A stretch of 64,000 nt of DNA from Xanthobacteraceae bacterium (GTDB taxonomy: Bacteria; Pseudomonadota; Alphaproteobacteria; Rhizobiales; Xanthobacteraceae). The stretch is taken from positions 1 to 64,000 of the forward strand of contig JAHBZB010000001.1 of assembly GCA_019635635.1 (NCBI GenBank), given 5' to 3'. Positions within the stretch are counted from its first letter, which is position 1. Each line of letters opens with the position of its first letter. The translations under genes were made by a program, and so were the position numbers. The notes below the pieces were generated by a model. The model was not told where the DNA came from. It searched no databases and saw nothing but the letters and a program-made list of their open reading frames with translations. This document shows positions 27,401 through 36,831 of this stretch, piece after piece.

Positions 27401-27631
27401 CTTGCGGAATCCTTCCGCTGGTTTTCGCTTGCTGCCAATCAGGGCGACAAGGACGCCGCCAAGAAACGCGACGACGTCGCTTCCCGGCTGGACCAGCAGT
27501 CGCTGGTCGCGGCCCGGCTCGCGGTCCAGACCTGGACCCCGCAAGCGGCCGACGAAAGCGTTAACGAGCCGCGCTTGAAATCCGAATGGCAGAACGCATC
27601 CGTGACGCCGAAAAAGAAGCAAAAGAAGTAA
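24482..27631 (+). CDS. podJ: PodJ-like polar localisation protein with Sel1 repeats
   Basis: 1049 residues. The short conserved N-terminus (VDPDTWDAAREAARRAGLSV) is followed by about 500 residues of heptad-rich coiled coil (cytoplasmic), a disordered Ala/Pro region, one transmembrane helix at about 683-703 (AVLLGLVVAMLGFSAVRFF), a Pro/Gln-rich periplasmic linker, and four Sel1/TPR-like repeats at about 835-1000 (KWFERAAGKGSPAAAFRLG, PWFRKAAERGLRDSQYNLG). This order is that of Caulobacter PodJ, a pole-organising factor for division-associated and adhesion structures. There is no peptidoglycan-binding domain at the C-terminus. Divergent from the merR-fad operon. Confidence 0.85.
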   Translation: MSAGVPWSVSAVDPDTWDAAREAARRAGLSVGEWLEAAIRENARGGHGRGRNPATNFDQRLDDLAEQINMLARRNVHVRPDPQPQRESGNEQITASIDALTDRIEQMLEGVERAQRRNGNDEINAAIRKLDSRIESILIERPAKEQDSEVETKLDEMTRVISQMSERLEREVGAAAYAPVSQPIPTADELDAAVAEIMERQSMLDGTPMRRMPQRAAAPAQPAAAAPQFAAFERQLKTIADEMQSIRKSNANARSMSAPIAELRRDIAELAHTMAELAPRRTLESLEQTVDALARKIDRSANAKQDNRAAQSVLTALEEIREALANVRPQESFISVEGDLNALSDKLDVINAKSVDGTTIARIQNQVQEVRDLLANALPAENLQAVVAQIETIASKVERVSSPDDSGVRDIVSSLEHRIDSLAQRIEMNAQSPSLAPQNDALDRINERLDSLQTALDRAENPMGLEETMRSVVERLDASEAKLSNLGAIERGITDLSEQFDKARANAMDVAERAAKTALRELQAARQQMPQQIAAAQQTAPADVPPAVPASQKPLAGEAVPPGRITQIVSPAETNQRFTRTPPVTVRSADEFVATDGLPADHPLEPGSGAPRSRTTPVQQRIAQSEAAVADIAPRSDANAKTSDFIAAARRAAQAAAAEAIAEDKPADAKKGAIAGIFARSRRAVLLGLVVAMLGFSAVRFFDFGLLTNIIGSHETAPTPVPEKETPPAAPQSVPQTQQDVPPDVKQRSMIPGIIDPIGSLAPPAGQLMPQQMLSLYAMPAADNLTTQSVKQTPQKSSQPQTQPQSAQTQANAASTAHQDDSGELPASIGNAALRQAALRGDADAAFEIGERYLGGKGVLVDMAQAVKWFERAAGKGSPAAAFRLGMAYEKGLGTQKDRARARTNYVLAAERGHLKAMHNLAVMIVEDSSIAGKQPDYANAIPWFRKAAERGLRDSQYNLGVIYARGLGGPVNLAESFRWFSLAANQGDKDAAKKRDDVASRLDQQSLVAARLAVQTWTPQAADESVNEPRLKSEWQNASVTPKKKQKK

Positions 27632-27732
27632 CTCTTCTCACCGTGCGTCATTGACAAGCACGGGGCGCGACATGTTGATGCCGTAGTGCTGTCGCTGATG
27701 GTGCGGCCACACGAGAGCGTCCGGAAGCCAAA

Positions 27733-28656
27733 TTGTCGATCTACCTTCCGATAGCCGAACTGCCGGTCAATATCTTCCTGATATTCGGGCTGGGGATCGC
27801 GGTCGGCTTCATTTCGGGCATGTTCGGCGTCGGCGGCGGCTTCCTGATGACGCCGATGCTCATCCTGATCGGGATTCCGCCTGCGGTGGCGGTCGCGAGC
27901 GTGCCGAGCCACATGGCCGCGTCCTCGCTGACCGGTACGCTCTCCTACTGGCGCAAGAAACTGGTCGATAGCGGATTGGGGCTCGTGCTCTTGTCCGGCG
28001 GCATGCTCGGCACCGCCGCGGGCGTCTGGATTTTCTCGCTGTTGCGCCGCCTCGGCCAGCTCGACCTCATCATCAACCTCTCCTACATCGTGCTCTTGTC
28101 GATCATCGGCACGCTGATGATCGTCGAAAGCATCCGCGCCTTGTGGCGCTCGATGCACGGGCAGGCGCCGGTGTTGCGGCGGCCCGGCACGCATTCCTGG
28201 TTTCACGGATTGCCGCTGAAATTCCGCTTCCGGCAATCGCGCATCTATGTTTCGGCGATTCCCGTGACCGCGATCGGCTTCGGCGTCGGCCTGCTCGGCG
28301 CGCTGATGGGCATCGGTGGCGGATTTCTGCTCGTGCCCGCGCTCATTTACCTGATGCGCGTGCCAACGGCGGTGTCGGTCGGCACTTCGCTGTTCCTGAC
28401 GCTGTTCACGATGCTCGCCGCAACCGTGCTGCATGCGGTCGAGAACCGCTCGGTCGATGTGGTGCTTTCCCTCTCCCTGATGATCGGCGGCGTGATCGGC
28501 GCACAATCGGGCGCGCGCGCAGGCCAGGCGATCAAGGCCGAGCAACTCAGGTTCCTCCTCGGCATCCTCGTGATCGCGGTCGCGGCCCGCGTCGGCATCG
28601 ATCTTTTGACCAAGCCGCTCGAACTTTTCTCCGTGATTTCGTCGGAGGCCGGCTGA
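27733..28656 (+). CDS. TauE/SafE-family membrane protein
   Basis: 307 residues with eight or more membrane helices. The paired family motifs GFISGMFGVGGGFLMTPML (first half) and GLLGALMGIGGGFLLVPAL (second half) are diagnostic of TauE/SafE sulfite/organosulfonate exporter-type proteins. The start is a TTG at 27733 with GGAAG upstream. The TGA overlaps the next ATG by one base (TGATG), so it is coupled to the TIGR02186-type gene, a recurrent pairing in alphaproteobacteria. The substrate is unknown. Confidence 0.88.
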   Translation: MSIYLPIAELPVNIFLIFGLGIAVGFISGMFGVGGGFLMTPMLILIGIPPAVAVASVPSHMAASSLTGTLSYWRKKLVDSGLGLVLLSGGMLGTAAGVWIFSLLRRLGQLDLIINLSYIVLLSIIGTLMIVESIRALWRSMHGQAPVLRRPGTHSWFHGLPLKFRFRQSRIYVSAIPVTAIGFGVGLLGALMGIGGGFLLVPALIYLMRVPTAVSVGTSLFLTLFTMLAATVLHAVENRSVDVVLSLSLMIGGVIGAQSGARAGQAIKAEQLRFLLGILVIAVAARVGIDLLTKPLELFSVISSEAG

Positions 28657-29423
28657 TGTTCGCAGGGCGGACGAAAGCGGCAATCGCGATTGCGCTCTTG
28701 ACGGCGCCGCTGTTCGTGCAGATCGCCCACGCGGAACGGCTGGTGACTTCGCTCTCGACCCACCGGGTGCTGATCAGCTCGAACTTCACCGGCACGTCCC
28801 TCGTCTTGTTCGCCTCGATCGAAGAGAGCGATGCGCCGCGCGACAAGCCGAAGAAATACGACATCGCCGTCACCGTGCGCGGCCCGGCGGCGACCTTCGT
28901 CGCGCGCAAGAAGGACCGCATTCTTGGTCTGTGGGTGAACTACGAGTCGCGCAGCTATCCGAACGTGCCTTCCTATCTCGCCGTGCTGACGAACAGGCCG
29001 GCGGCGGAATTCGGACCGCTCGAGTTGCAGACGAAATACAAACTGGGCTTAAGCTTCGCAGCCTTCACGCCCTCGATCGTCGCCGACGAAGAATTCAGGA
29101 ATGCGCTGGTTCGCGTGAAGAAGGCCGAGGGTCTTTTCTACGACGAGGCCAATGCCGTGACTTTCCTGACGCCGACCCTGTTTCGCGCGACGCTGCCCAT
29201 TCCGGCGACCGCGCCGATCGGGCCATACGAGGTCGACGTGCAGGTTTTCTTCAACGGCGTCTTGACCGCACAACAGACCACCGCGATCGAAGTCGTGAAA
29301 ACCGGCTTTGAAGCTTTCGTGGCGCATTCGGCGCGCGAAAACCGGCTCGACTACGGCCTCGGGGTCGCTTTTCTCGCGATTGTTGTCGGCACGCTTGCCG
29401 GTCTGGTATTCAGGCGCAACTGA
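28656..29423 (+). CDS. TIGR02186-like membrane-anchored protein
   Basis: 255 residues with an N-terminal signal peptide (AIAIALLTAPLFVQIAHA), a beta-rich periplasmic body (RLVTSLSTHRVLISSNFTG), and a single C-terminal transmembrane helix (GVAFLAIVVGTLAGLVF). This matches the conserved family that co-occurs with TauE/SafE genes. The ATG at 28656 overlaps the TauE stop. It probably assists the neighbouring transporter at the periplasmic face; that is inferred from linkage only. Confidence 0.8.
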   Translation: MFAGRTKAAIAIALLTAPLFVQIAHAERLVTSLSTHRVLISSNFTGTSLVLFASIEESDAPRDKPKKYDIAVTVRGPAATFVARKKDRILGLWVNYESRSYPNVPSYLAVLTNRPAAEFGPLELQTKYKLGLSFAAFTPSIVADEEFRNALVRVKKAEGLFYDEANAVTFLTPTLFRATLPIPATAPIGPYEVDVQVFFNGVLTAQQTTAIEVVKTGFEAFVAHSARENRLDYGLGVAFLAIVVGTLAGLVFRRN

Positions 29424-29444
29424 CGTGAGCCGGAAGGGAACAAG

Positions 29445-29717
29445 ATGGCCGACGATACCTTAAAGCGCTTTCTCGGCGGCTCTCCGCTGGTCGTGTTCAT
29501 CAAGCTTGTGCTGCTTTCGATTCTGGTGGGTTTCGTGCTCACCGTGCTCGGGCTCGACCCGCGCAACATTCTCTGGAGCATCGAGGCGCTGATCCGCAGC
29601 ATCTTCAATCTCGGCTTCGAGGCGTTCGACTGGCTGTGGCGTTATCTCTTGCTCGGTGCGGTGATCGTGGTGCCGATCTGGCTGATCATGCGCCTCGTGC
29701 AATCGCGCAAATCCTAG
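29445..29717 (+). CDS. Small membrane protein (DUF6460-like)
   Basis: 90 residues with two hydrophobic segments (about 17-36 and 60-83). It resembles the DUF6460 family found mainly in Hyphomicrobiales. ATG preceded by GGAAGGG. It follows the TIGR02186 gene by 21 bases and converges with pyrD, the two stop codons overlapping in a shared CTAG. The function is unknown. Confidence 0.7.
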   Translation: MADDTLKRFLGGSPLVVFIKLVLLSILVGFVLTVLGLDPRNILWSIEALIRSIFNLGFEAFDWLWRYLLLGAVIVVPIWLIMRLVQSRKS

Positions 29718-30802
29718 GCCTGTTCGCGCGATGCCGCGACCTGCACTGCGTCGCGCCCGATGACATCCTGAATCGAACGGTGCTTGCCGCGGTCGAGCAT
29801 CAGGCTCAAGCCGCGCTTGACGTCGCCCGCAATCCCGAAGCCTTTATAGACGAGCGCGGTGTAAAGCTGGATCAGCGTGGCACCGGCGCGGATTTTTTTC
29901 CACGCCGCTTCCGCGCTGTCGATGCCGCCGACGCCCACGATCGGGAAGGCGCGCTCCGCGCGCAGATAGGTTTCGGCGAGCATCTTCGTCGAGAGATCGA
30001 ACAGCGGCTTGCCGGATAATCCGCCCTGCTCTTTTGCGTTGCTCTCGCGCAGCGATGCCGGCCGCGTGACGGTCGTGTTGGAAACGATCATGCCGTCGAT
30101 CGCGCGCTTCTTCGCGATTTCGACGATGTCGTCGAGATCGCCGAGCGCGAGGTCGGGGGCGATCTTCAGAAGGATCGGCTTTCTGCCCTGTCCTTTTTGC
30201 GCCCCGCCTTCGCGCGCATCGAGCACGCGCTTGATCAGTTCGTCGAGCACGTCCGCCGCCTGCAAATCGCGCAAGCCCGGCGTGTTCGGCGAGGAGACGT
30301 TGATCGTGAGATAGCTCGCGTAAGGCGAGAACGTCTCGACCCCCGCGGCATAATCCGCGATGCGGTCGGCGGAGTCCTTGTTCGCGCCGACATTGATGCC
30401 GAGGATGCCTTGCGCACGGCGGCGCGAAAGCCGCGCGACCGCGGCGTGAAAGCCATCGTTATTGAAACCGAGGCGGTTGATCACGCCTTCGTCGCGCAGG
30501 AGCCGGAACACGCGCGGCCGCGGATTGCCGGGCTGCGGCTTCGGGGTCAGCGTGCCGACCTCGGCGAAGCCGAAGCCGAGCGCCAGAATGGCGTCGGGTA
30601 CCTGCGCATTTTTGTCGAAGCCCGCGGCAAGCCCCACCGGATTCCTGAAATTCAGTCCGAAGGCGGAGACCGAAAGCCGGGGGTCATCGGCCGCCACCGC
30701 CGGCTTCGGCATCATGGAAAGCGCCCGAATCGCGAGCCGATGCGCGTCCTCAGCCTCGAACAGGCGCGAAAACGGCAAGGCCAGATCGAGCAAAAACGAC
30801 AT
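29714..30802 (-). CDS. pyrD: Dihydroorotate dehydrogenase, quinone-dependent (class 2)
   Basis: 362 residues from the ATG at 30802 (MSFLLDLALPFSRL), with GGGAG upstream; the open frame continues 25 residues beyond without similarity. The class 2 N-terminal membrane-associating helices are present (DAHRLAIRALSM), and FMN-site motifs include LAAGFDKNAQ, GFAEVGTLTPKPQPGNP, NVSSPNTPGLRDLQ (catalytic Ser segment), SNTTVTRP and VGVGGIDSAEAAWKKI. It oxidises dihydroorotate to orotate with quinone in pyrimidine synthesis, at the inner membrane. Confidence 0.96.
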   Translation of the reverse strand: MSFLLDLALPFSRLFEAEDAHRLAIRALSMMPKPAVAADDPRLSVSAFGLNFRNPVGLAAGFDKNAQVPDAILALGFGFAEVGTLTPKPQPGNPRPRVFRLLRDEGVINRLGFNNDGFHAAVARLSRRRAQGILGINVGANKDSADRIADYAAGVETFSPYASYLTINVSSPNTPGLRDLQAADVLDELIKRVLDAREGGAQKGQGRKPILLKIAPDLALGDLDDIVEIAKKRAIDGMIVSNTTVTRPASLRESNAKEQGGLSGKPLFDLSTKMLAETYLRAERAFPIVGVGGIDSAEAAWKKIRAGATLIQLYTALVYKGFGIAGDVKRGLSLMLDRGKHRSIQDVIGRDAVQVAASREQA

Positions 30803-30870
30803 ATACGCTCCCGAAAAACCCGCGCGGACGCTAGTGACGGCCTTGCCCAGCCGCAAGCGGCAGACCGGAC

Positions 30871-30895
30871 TTGTCACCCGTTATACAGGTGATAA
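30871..30895. promoter_or_regulatory. Operator-like dyad before the LexA-like repressor gene
   Basis: TTGTCACC (30871-30878) and GGTGATAA (30888-30895) form an inverted repeat with one mismatch and a 9-base spacer. It overlaps TTGTCA, a plausible -35, and lies about 45 bases before the repressor start. Autoregulation by that gene product is a reasonable guess. Confidence 0.35.
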
Positions 30896-30938
30896 AGCGG
30901 ATGGGTATAAAATCCTCACGTCGAATCGGGAGGGCCGG

Positions 30939-31568
30939 ATGCTGACCCACGGCCAGGTCTGGGGCGCGGTCGATCGTATCGCCGCGCGCTACAATTTCTC
31001 ACCCTCGGGGCTCGCGAAAGCGGCTGGCCTCGATCCGACCACGTTCAACAAGTCGAAGCGGGTGACGCCCGACGGCAGGCCGCGCTGGCCCTCGACCGAG
31101 TCGATCGCGAAAGTGCTGGAGGCGACCGGCGCCACGATCGACGAATTCATTTCGCTGCTGACGAAGAAGCCGAAGAAGCCCGCGCGGCCGGTGCCGCTGA
31201 TCGGTTTCGCCGAAGCCGGCAGCGGCGGCTATTTCGACGACAGCGGTTTTCCGGTCGGTTCGGGCTGGGACGAGATCAAGCTGCCAGATGTCGATGACGA
31301 CCACGCCTATGCGCTCGAGGTCTCCGGCAATTCGATGGAGCCGCTCTACCGCAAGGGCGACGTGATCGTCGTCTCGCCGGCCGCGCCATTACGCAAGGGC
31401 GACCGCGTCGTCATCAAGACGCATGACGGCGAAGTGCTGGCGAAAGAGCTGAAGAAGAAGACCGCAAAGACGGTCGAATTGAAATCGCTCAACCCCGACC
31501 ACAAGGACCGCACGCTCGCGATGAGCGACGTGATCTGGATCGCGCGGATCGTCTGGGCGTCGCAATAG
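30939..31568 (+). CDS. LexA-like repressor: XRE helix-turn-helix plus S24 peptidase domain
   Basis: 209 residues from the ATG at 30939, preceded by GGGAGGG. The N-terminal helix-turn-helix (SPSGLAKAAGLDPTTFNKSK) is followed by the S24 domain: the Ala-Gly site region FAEAGSGGYF, nucleophile Ser in EVSGNSMEPLYRKGDVI, and catalytic Lys in RVVIKTHDGEVLAKEL. Members are phage-CI-like or environmental repressors that can self-cleave. Here it is a lone chromosomal gene; the target is unknown except for a possible dyad upstream. Confidence 0.88.
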   Translation: MLTHGQVWGAVDRIAARYNFSPSGLAKAAGLDPTTFNKSKRVTPDGRPRWPSTESIAKVLEATGATIDEFISLLTKKPKKPARPVPLIGFAEAGSGGYFDDSGFPVGSGWDEIKLPDVDDDHAYALEVSGNSMEPLYRKGDVIVVSPAAPLRKGDRVVIKTHDGEVLAKELKKKTAKTVELKSLNPDHKDRTLAMSDVIWIARIVWASQ

Positions 31569-32312
31569 TCAGGCGTGCATCAAGAGCCAAGCGCCGCGCA
31601 GCAAATACGTTATCGCAACGGCGAAGATGACCCTGCGCGTCCAGACGCGAAATCCCTGATCGGTCAGCCGCTCGAGCACGAAAGGCGCGAGCGAGGCACC
31701 GAGGATCGCAAGCACGACGATCGGGCCGAATACCGCGACCGGCACGGCCTCGGAGAAAGTCAGGAACGAGCCGAAATAGGCGCCACGCAATAGATGTCCG
31801 AAGGTCTGTGTCGCGGCCTTGGTGGCAACCGTGGTTTTTCGGTCGAGCATGCTTTTCTGGAAAAAGATGTCGAGGAATAGCCCGCCCACGCCGACCAGCA
31901 ACTGGATGATGGTCGTCAGAAATCCAGTGAGAACGGGCACGCCGCGCCACTCGATATTCGGCCGTGCCCTGACGGGCAAGAGCTCCACCATAAACGGCAG
32001 CAGCCCCAGCGCGATATAGACCGTCGCCTTGTCCGGCACGAAGGCGATCCAGCGCATCACGAAGAACGCAACCGCCGCGCCGCCGACATAGAGAAAGAAA
32101 ATGCGCCAGCGGATGTGCTTGCGCCACATCATGACGCGCCAGCCGTTCGACGCGAGCTGGATGGTGGAAAACAGCACCATCGCCGGAATCACGTCGAGAA
32201 AGAGCAGAAGCACGCCGAGCAGGATCATGCCGCCCGCCATGCCGAACACGCCGGAAAGAAACGACGTGAAAACGACGGTGAGCGCAATGACGATCAGCGT
32301 GCCGACGGTCAT
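31569..32312 (-). CDS. TauE/SafE-family membrane protein (second copy)
   Basis: 247 residues with about seven or eight helices and the N-terminal motif SGVFGMAGGMILLGVLLL of the TauE/SafE family. It is not closely similar to the other copy at 27733. It lies 3 bases after the lysK stop on the same strand, so it is probably the last gene of the binding-protein, lysK, TauE unit. The anion or sulfonate substrate is unknown. It ends next to the stop of the convergent repressor gene. Confidence 0.85.
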   Translation of the reverse strand: MTVGTLIVIALTVVFTSFLSGVFGMAGGMILLGVLLLFLDVIPAMVLFSTIQLASNGWRVMMWRKHIRWRIFFLYVGGAAVAFFVMRWIAFVPDKATVYIALGLLPFMVELLPVRARPNIEWRGVPVLTGFLTTIIQLLVGVGGLFLDIFFQKSMLDRKTTVATKAATQTFGHLLRGAYFGSFLTFSEAVPVAVFGPIVVLAILGASLAPFVLERLTDQGFRVWTRRVIFAVAITYLLRGAWLLMHA

Positions 32313-32315
32313 TGC

Positions 32316-33956
32316 TTAGGCAGAGCGCGCCAGCGCTCCGTCGATCATGGCAACGGTGTTCTCGACGCCATAGACCGCGACGAACGAGCCGAAGCGCGGG
32401 CCTTTCTCCTGCCCGAGCAGCACCTGATAAAGCATGTTGAACCACTCGAGCGAAACGCCGGGCTTGCCGTCTTTGGCCGCCTTCTTGTGATCGAGGAACG
32501 GCTCGCGGCGGCCGATCTCATAGACTACGTCCTGAATCGCTTCGGCGGTTGCGCTCGCTGGAAGCTGCGAGAGCGCATCGCGCAGATCGGTGAGCGCCTT
32601 GCGTTCGGCGTCGTTCGGCTCGCGGAATTTCTTTTCCGGCAGCACGAAGTCGCGGAAATAATGGATCGCATATTCGACGAGCTTGCCGAGCTTCGGATGC
32701 GTCTCGTGGGTCACGCCCGGCCGATAGCGGCCGATGAAGCCCCAGAGCGTTTCGGCGTTCTCCGCGTTCGAAGACGAAACCAGCGTGAGCAACATCTGGA
32801 AGGTGACCGGCATATCCGGTTCGGGCGGATTCCCGGAATGGATGTGCCAGACCGGATTGCCGAGCCGCTGCTTCCAGTCCGGCTGCTTGCGGTAGCCTTC
32901 GAGAAATTGCTGATAGTCATCGACGTTCCGCGGGATCACATCGAAATAGAGCCGCTTCGCGGCCTTCGGCTCCCTATACATAAAGAGCGAGAGCGATTCC
33001 GGGCTCGCGTAGCGCAGCCACTCCTCGATGGTGAGGCCGTTGCCCTTGGACTTCGAAATCTTCTGGCCCTTCTCGTCGAGGAAGAGTTCGTAGTTGAAGC
33101 CTTCCGGCGGGTTCGCGCCAAGCGCGCGCGCGATCTGGCCCGAGAGCTTCACCGAATCGATCAGGTCCTTGCCGGCCATTTCGTAGTCGACGCCGAGGGC
33201 TGCCCAGCGCATGGCCCAATCGGGCTTCCATTGCAGCTTCACGTGGCCGCCGGTGACCGGCGTCGTCATGCGCTCGCCTGTCTCCGGGTCGTCGTAGCTG
33301 ATGGTGCCCGCCTTCATGTCGTGATCGACGATCGGCACCTGCAACACCACGCCGGTGCGCGGACAAACGGGAAGGAACGGCGAATAGGTGGACGCGCGCT
33401 CCTCACGCAGCGACGGCAGCATGATCGCCATCACCGCTTCGTAGTTTTGCAACACTTTCAGCAGCGCTTCGTCGAAACGGCCGCTCTTATAATATTGCGT
33501 CGAAGACGCAAACTCGTACTCGAAACCGAACTGATCGAGGAAGGCGCGGAGCCGCGCGTTGTTATGCTCGCCGAAGCTCGGATGCGTGCCGAAGGGATCG
33601 CGAACCTGCGTCAGCGACTTGCCGAGATCCTGCGCGAGCATTTCCTTGTTCGGCACGTTGTCCGGCACCTTGCGCAGGCCATCCATGTCGTCCGAGAAGG
33701 CGAGCAGCTTGGTCTTGACCTTGTCGTCGGTCAGCACGCGGAAGGCGTGGCGCACCATGGTGGTGCGCGCGACTTCGCCGAAGGTGCCGATATGCGGCAG
33801 GCCCGAAGGGCCGTAGCCGGTTTCGAACAGGACTTCGTCCTTGGGCTGCTTCTTCAGGCGCGCGACAATCTTCTTTGCTTCCTCGAACGGCCAGGCATTC
33901 GAGGTTTCCGCAACTTCACGCAAATTCGCCGCCAGGGCGGCCGCTTCCGACGCCAT
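32316..33956 (-). CDS. lysK: Lysyl-tRNA synthetase, class I
   Basis: 546 residues from the ATG at 33956; the open frame beyond it is antisense noise. Rossmann catalytic domain with the HIGH-like signature [12 protein letters not shown] and the KMSKS-like KISKSKGNG, both characteristic of the class I enzyme of archaea and alphaproteobacteria, unlike class II LysS. It charges tRNA-Lys. It is placed between a solute-binding protein gene (22-base gap) and a TauE gene (3-base gap) on the same strand. Confidence 0.96.
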   Translation of the reverse strand: MASEAAALAANLREVAETSNAWPFEEAKKIVARLKKQPKDEVLFETGYGPSGLPHIGTFGEVARTTMVRHAFRVLTDDKVKTKLLAFSDDMDGLRKVPDNVPNKEMLAQDLGKSLTQVRDPFGTHPSFGEHNNARLRAFLDQFGFEYEFASSTQYYKSGRFDEALLKVLQNYEAVMAIMLPSLREERASTYSPFLPVCPRTGVVLQVPIVDHDMKAGTISYDDPETGERMTTPVTGGHVKLQWKPDWAMRWAALGVDYEMAGKDLIDSVKLSGQIARALGANPPEGFNYELFLDEKGQKISKSKGNGLTIEEWLRYASPESLSLFMYREPKAAKRLYFDVIPRNVDDYQQFLEGYRKQPDWKQRLGNPVWHIHSGNPPEPDMPVTFQMLLTLVSSSNAENAETLWGFIGRYRPGVTHETHPKLGKLVEYAIHYFRDFVLPEKKFREPNDAERKALTDLRDALSQLPASATAEAIQDVVYEIGRREPFLDHKKAAKDGKPGVSLEWFNMLYQVLLGQEKGPRFGSFVAVYGVENTVAMIDGALARSA

Positions 33957-33978
33957 TCTTATTCTCTGCCTGAGGAAA

Positions 33979-34878
33979 TCAGTAAAAACCGACCGGGAAA
34001 TAACGCAAATAGAGGTCGGTGAATACCCCGCGTTCCCAGAGGCGATAGAGCGCATAATTGAGCGCGCGGACCAGCGTGTCGTTGCCCTTCCTGACCGCGA
34101 TGCCGACGCCCTCGCCGAAATAGCGGCTCTCCGTGAACGGCCCGCCGCGGAACGCGCAGCAGTTCGCCGAATCCGCGCCATTGAGCCAGACGGCGAGCGC
34201 GATGCCGTCGGCAAAGGCAAGATCGGCCTCGCCGGATTTAACCGCACTCAGGACTGCCGCCATGTCCGGCAGGCTTTTGATCGCGGTCTCCGCGAAAAAG
34301 GTCCGCAAGTAGGCTTCGTGTGCGCTACCAGCGACCACGGCGACGCTCTTGCCTGCGATCAGTTCCGGCGAAATGTCCTTGAGCGGAGAATCCTTCTTCG
34401 CGGCAAAGCGCGCGGGTGTCCGGTAATAGCGATCGGTGAAGTCCGCTTTCGCGCGCGTCTCCGGCGTGATTGCGATCGACGCGATGACCGCGTCCCCCGC
34501 GCCCTGATCGAGCGCGGGAAGAAGCGTATCGAAGCGCCGCACCTGCACGGTGCAGGCGAGCGCCAGTTCCTCGCAGATCGCGCGCGCAAGATCGATGTTG
34601 AAGCCGATCGGCAGGCCGTTCGGCCCGCGAAAATGAAACGGCGGGAAGTCGTCTTCCGTCATGAAACGGATCTGGGTCATGCGGCCGAGGTTCGGCTTCT
34701 CGGGCCTGCGCTTCGGATCCCAGAAACGCGGCACATAGATTTCCTGCGCGTTCGCGTGCGAGGGCGGTAATGCGGCACCTGAAACGGAAAACATGAGAAC
34801 CGCCGCAAGCATGCATATAAATGCGTTGCGGAGCCGCCTGTCGCCAAAGCACAATAGCCGCCGGGGATTGCTCATCAT
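33979..34878 (-). CDS. Periplasmic amino-acid-type solute-binding protein
   Basis: 299 residues from the first of two adjacent ATGs (34878). A signal peptide spans about residues 15-43 ([20 protein letters not shown]). The mature protein is an ABC-type bacterial extracellular solute-binding family 3 domain ([54 protein letters not shown]). Such proteins capture polar amino acids for import; no permease or ATPase gene lies nearby, so it may be an orphan subunit or a sensor-type binding protein. Transcribed toward lysK. Confidence 0.85.
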   Translation of the reverse strand: MMSNPRRLLCFGDRRLRNAFICMLAAVLMFSVSGAALPPSHANAQEIYVPRFWDPKRRPEKPNLGRMTQIRFMTEDDFPPFHFRGPNGLPIGFNIDLARAICEELALACTVQVRRFDTLLPALDQGAGDAVIASIAITPETRAKADFTDRYYRTPARFAAKKDSPLKDISPELIAGKSVAVVAGSAHEAYLRTFFAETAIKSLPDMAAVLSAVKSGEADLAFADGIALAVWLNGADSANCCAFRGGPFTESRYFGEGVGIAVRKGNDTLVRALNYALYRLWERGVFTDLYLRYFPVGFY

Positions 34879-34950
34879 TCGGGAACCGCTTGCCGGCTCG
34901 CGCCGGGGGGACTTGCGGCCTTGTAAACGAGCGGTCCGGGGTGGGTAAAG

Positions 34951-36477
34951 TTGGCGTTCGGGCCCTCGGGCAATTCGTCCAGCAATATAGGCACCGGGGA
35001 TGCACGCGAAGTACGGGAATCTTCGCTGCCGACGGTACAATCCGGCTTTGCCGAACAGACCGCCCTTTTTCGTACCGCGACAGACCTTCCGGCCGAGTTG
35101 CGCGCGCTGCGCGATCATGTCGATCCGGTGTTCCTGCGCTGGGCCGCCTCGCGCGCGGAAATGCTCGGCATTCCTGCCGACGCAATCGTCCGCCGCAGCG
35201 GGGTGTTGCATGCCGACGCGATGCTTGAAATCTATGCCGCGCATTTGGGAACCGCGATCGACCCGCTCGACGATCACTTCGAGACCACGCGAAGCACGGA
35301 GAAAATCCTTTCGAGCGGTGTTCTGCTGGAACGGGCGCAGGACGGGCGCAATCTCGCGACCATCGCGCTTTCCGGCGGCAACACAAAAGTGTTGTGCGAG
35401 CGGATCGGGCAAAATCCGGCGCTCGCCGGAAGAATCCGCATCACTTCGTCCGAGCGGCTGCGCGCTTTCCTGCAACGCTCGAACGCGGCGAACCTCGCGG
35501 AAGACGCCGCGTTCGGATTGATCGAACGGCAACCTTCGCTTTCGGCGGGTGCGAGCCGTTATACGCAGTACTGGCTTGCGCCGCTCTGCATCGCCGGTAC
35601 GGCCGTGCTTGCGATCTATGCCGCACCGAAACTTTCTCTGCTCGCAATCGAAGCTGTGCTCGCGACAATTTTTATCGCCTGGGCGGCGCTGCGCATTTAC
35701 GCCTGCCTTACGCCGGCAAGCGCAGACGCAAGACACGAGATTCCGGAGCGTGAACTGCCCATATATACGATCCTGGTGCCGCTCTATCGCGAAGCCGGGA
35801 TCGTGCCCGATCTCGTGAACGCGCTGTCAGCGTTGAACTATCCACGCGAGAAGCTCGACATAAAGCTCATTCTCGAACCGGACGACATCGAAACCGCGCG
35901 AGCAATCGGCGCGATCAATCTCGATCCGTGTTTCGAAGTGGTGGTGGCGCCGGAGCCAGGACCGCGCACCAAGCCGAAAGCGCTGCGCGCGGCCCTGCCC
36001 TTCGCGCGCGGCGAGTTTCTCGTAATCTATGACGCCGAAGACCGGCCACATGCAAGCCAGCTTCGCGACGCCTACGCGCGCTTTCTCGAAGGCCAGGAGA
36101 ATCTCGCCTGCGTGCAGGCACGGCTTGCAATCGACAACACCTATCCCTCGTTTTTGACTGCGCATTTCCGCGCGGAGTATTCAGGATTATTCGACGTGCT
36201 GTTGCCGGCCATCGCGCGGCTGCGCCTGCCAGTCCCACTCGGCGGCACGTCGAATCATTTTCGGACCGAGGTATTGCGCGCGGTCGGCGGCTGGGACCCG
36301 CATAACGTCACCGAAGACGCCGACCTCGGCATTCGCCTCGCACGCTTCGGTTACACCACCAATGTCGTGGACTCGACCACATGGGAGGAAGCGCCGTCGC
36401 GGCTCGGCGCATGGCTGCCGCAGCGGACGCGCTGGATGAAAGGCTGGCTACACACTTTTGAAATAACAAAAATCTAA
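34951..36477 (+). pseudogene. Family 2 glycosyltransferase, 3' end lost at a junction
   Basis: 508 residues remain, from a TTG at 34951 (start uncertain). The N-terminal region and two membrane helices (about residues 210-250) precede the GT-A domain: YTILVPLYREAGIVPDL, DDIETA, VIYDAEDRPH (DxD-type), TEDADLG and the QRTRW of QxxRW. Relatives continue with several membrane helices. Here, directly after RWMKGWL (to 36450), the frame runs into A+T-rich sequence and ends at TAA 36475-36477. The C-terminal membrane part is therefore lost, apparently cut by arrival of the foreign region. It was probably a membrane polysaccharide synthase; likely inactive now. Confidence 0.85.
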
Positions 36478-36831
36478 TACAAATCAACGTGTTATCAGTA
36501 TCTAGGCTTTGTGTCGCAACGTCATCGCAACAACTATTCCGGCCGCCTAAGAACGTTGGTGAACAAAAGCGAACGCGCTCCCGGAAGATTTGGCACGTGC
36601 TGATTCGTATCTTTCAAAAACTTGAGAATTTTGAACCCGCTTTCAACAGCGTAGAAGTTGTTAGAAAAAGCGAGTAATTTCATCGCCTATTCCGACAAAA
36701 CCGCCGTTCCGGCGGTATTGTCCACTAAAACGAAATTTCAGTTTGCCGGAATGAAAGAGTTCTCTCGAAAGCGAGCAAGCCTAGTTGAGGTTTTGCGCAA
36801 CTTCAGACCTATCTAAACGCAGAGCGCGCCC
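36478..36831. other. 354-bp non-coding junction segment
   Basis: Between the broken glycosyltransferase and the ETF:quinone oxidoreductase stop. A 62-codon open frame at 36489-36677 lacks a ribosome site and resembles nothing I know. The only structure seen is a small terminator-like hairpin at 36700-36716. No transposase remnant or tRNA fragment is recognisable. Confidence 0.6.
36700..36716 (-). terminator. Possible terminator of the sulfite oxidase-etf operon
   Basis: A 7-bp stem ACCGCCG / CGGCGGT with a 3-base loop. On the minus strand it is followed by TTTTGTC. It lies about 115 bases after the ETF:quinone oxidoreductase stop. Short stem, so moderate support. Confidence 0.45.

Noticed and set aside
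36489-36677. 62-codon open frame after the broken glycosyltransferase
   Set aside because: No Shine-Dalgarno, no recognisable domain, and composition like the surrounding non-coding junction.
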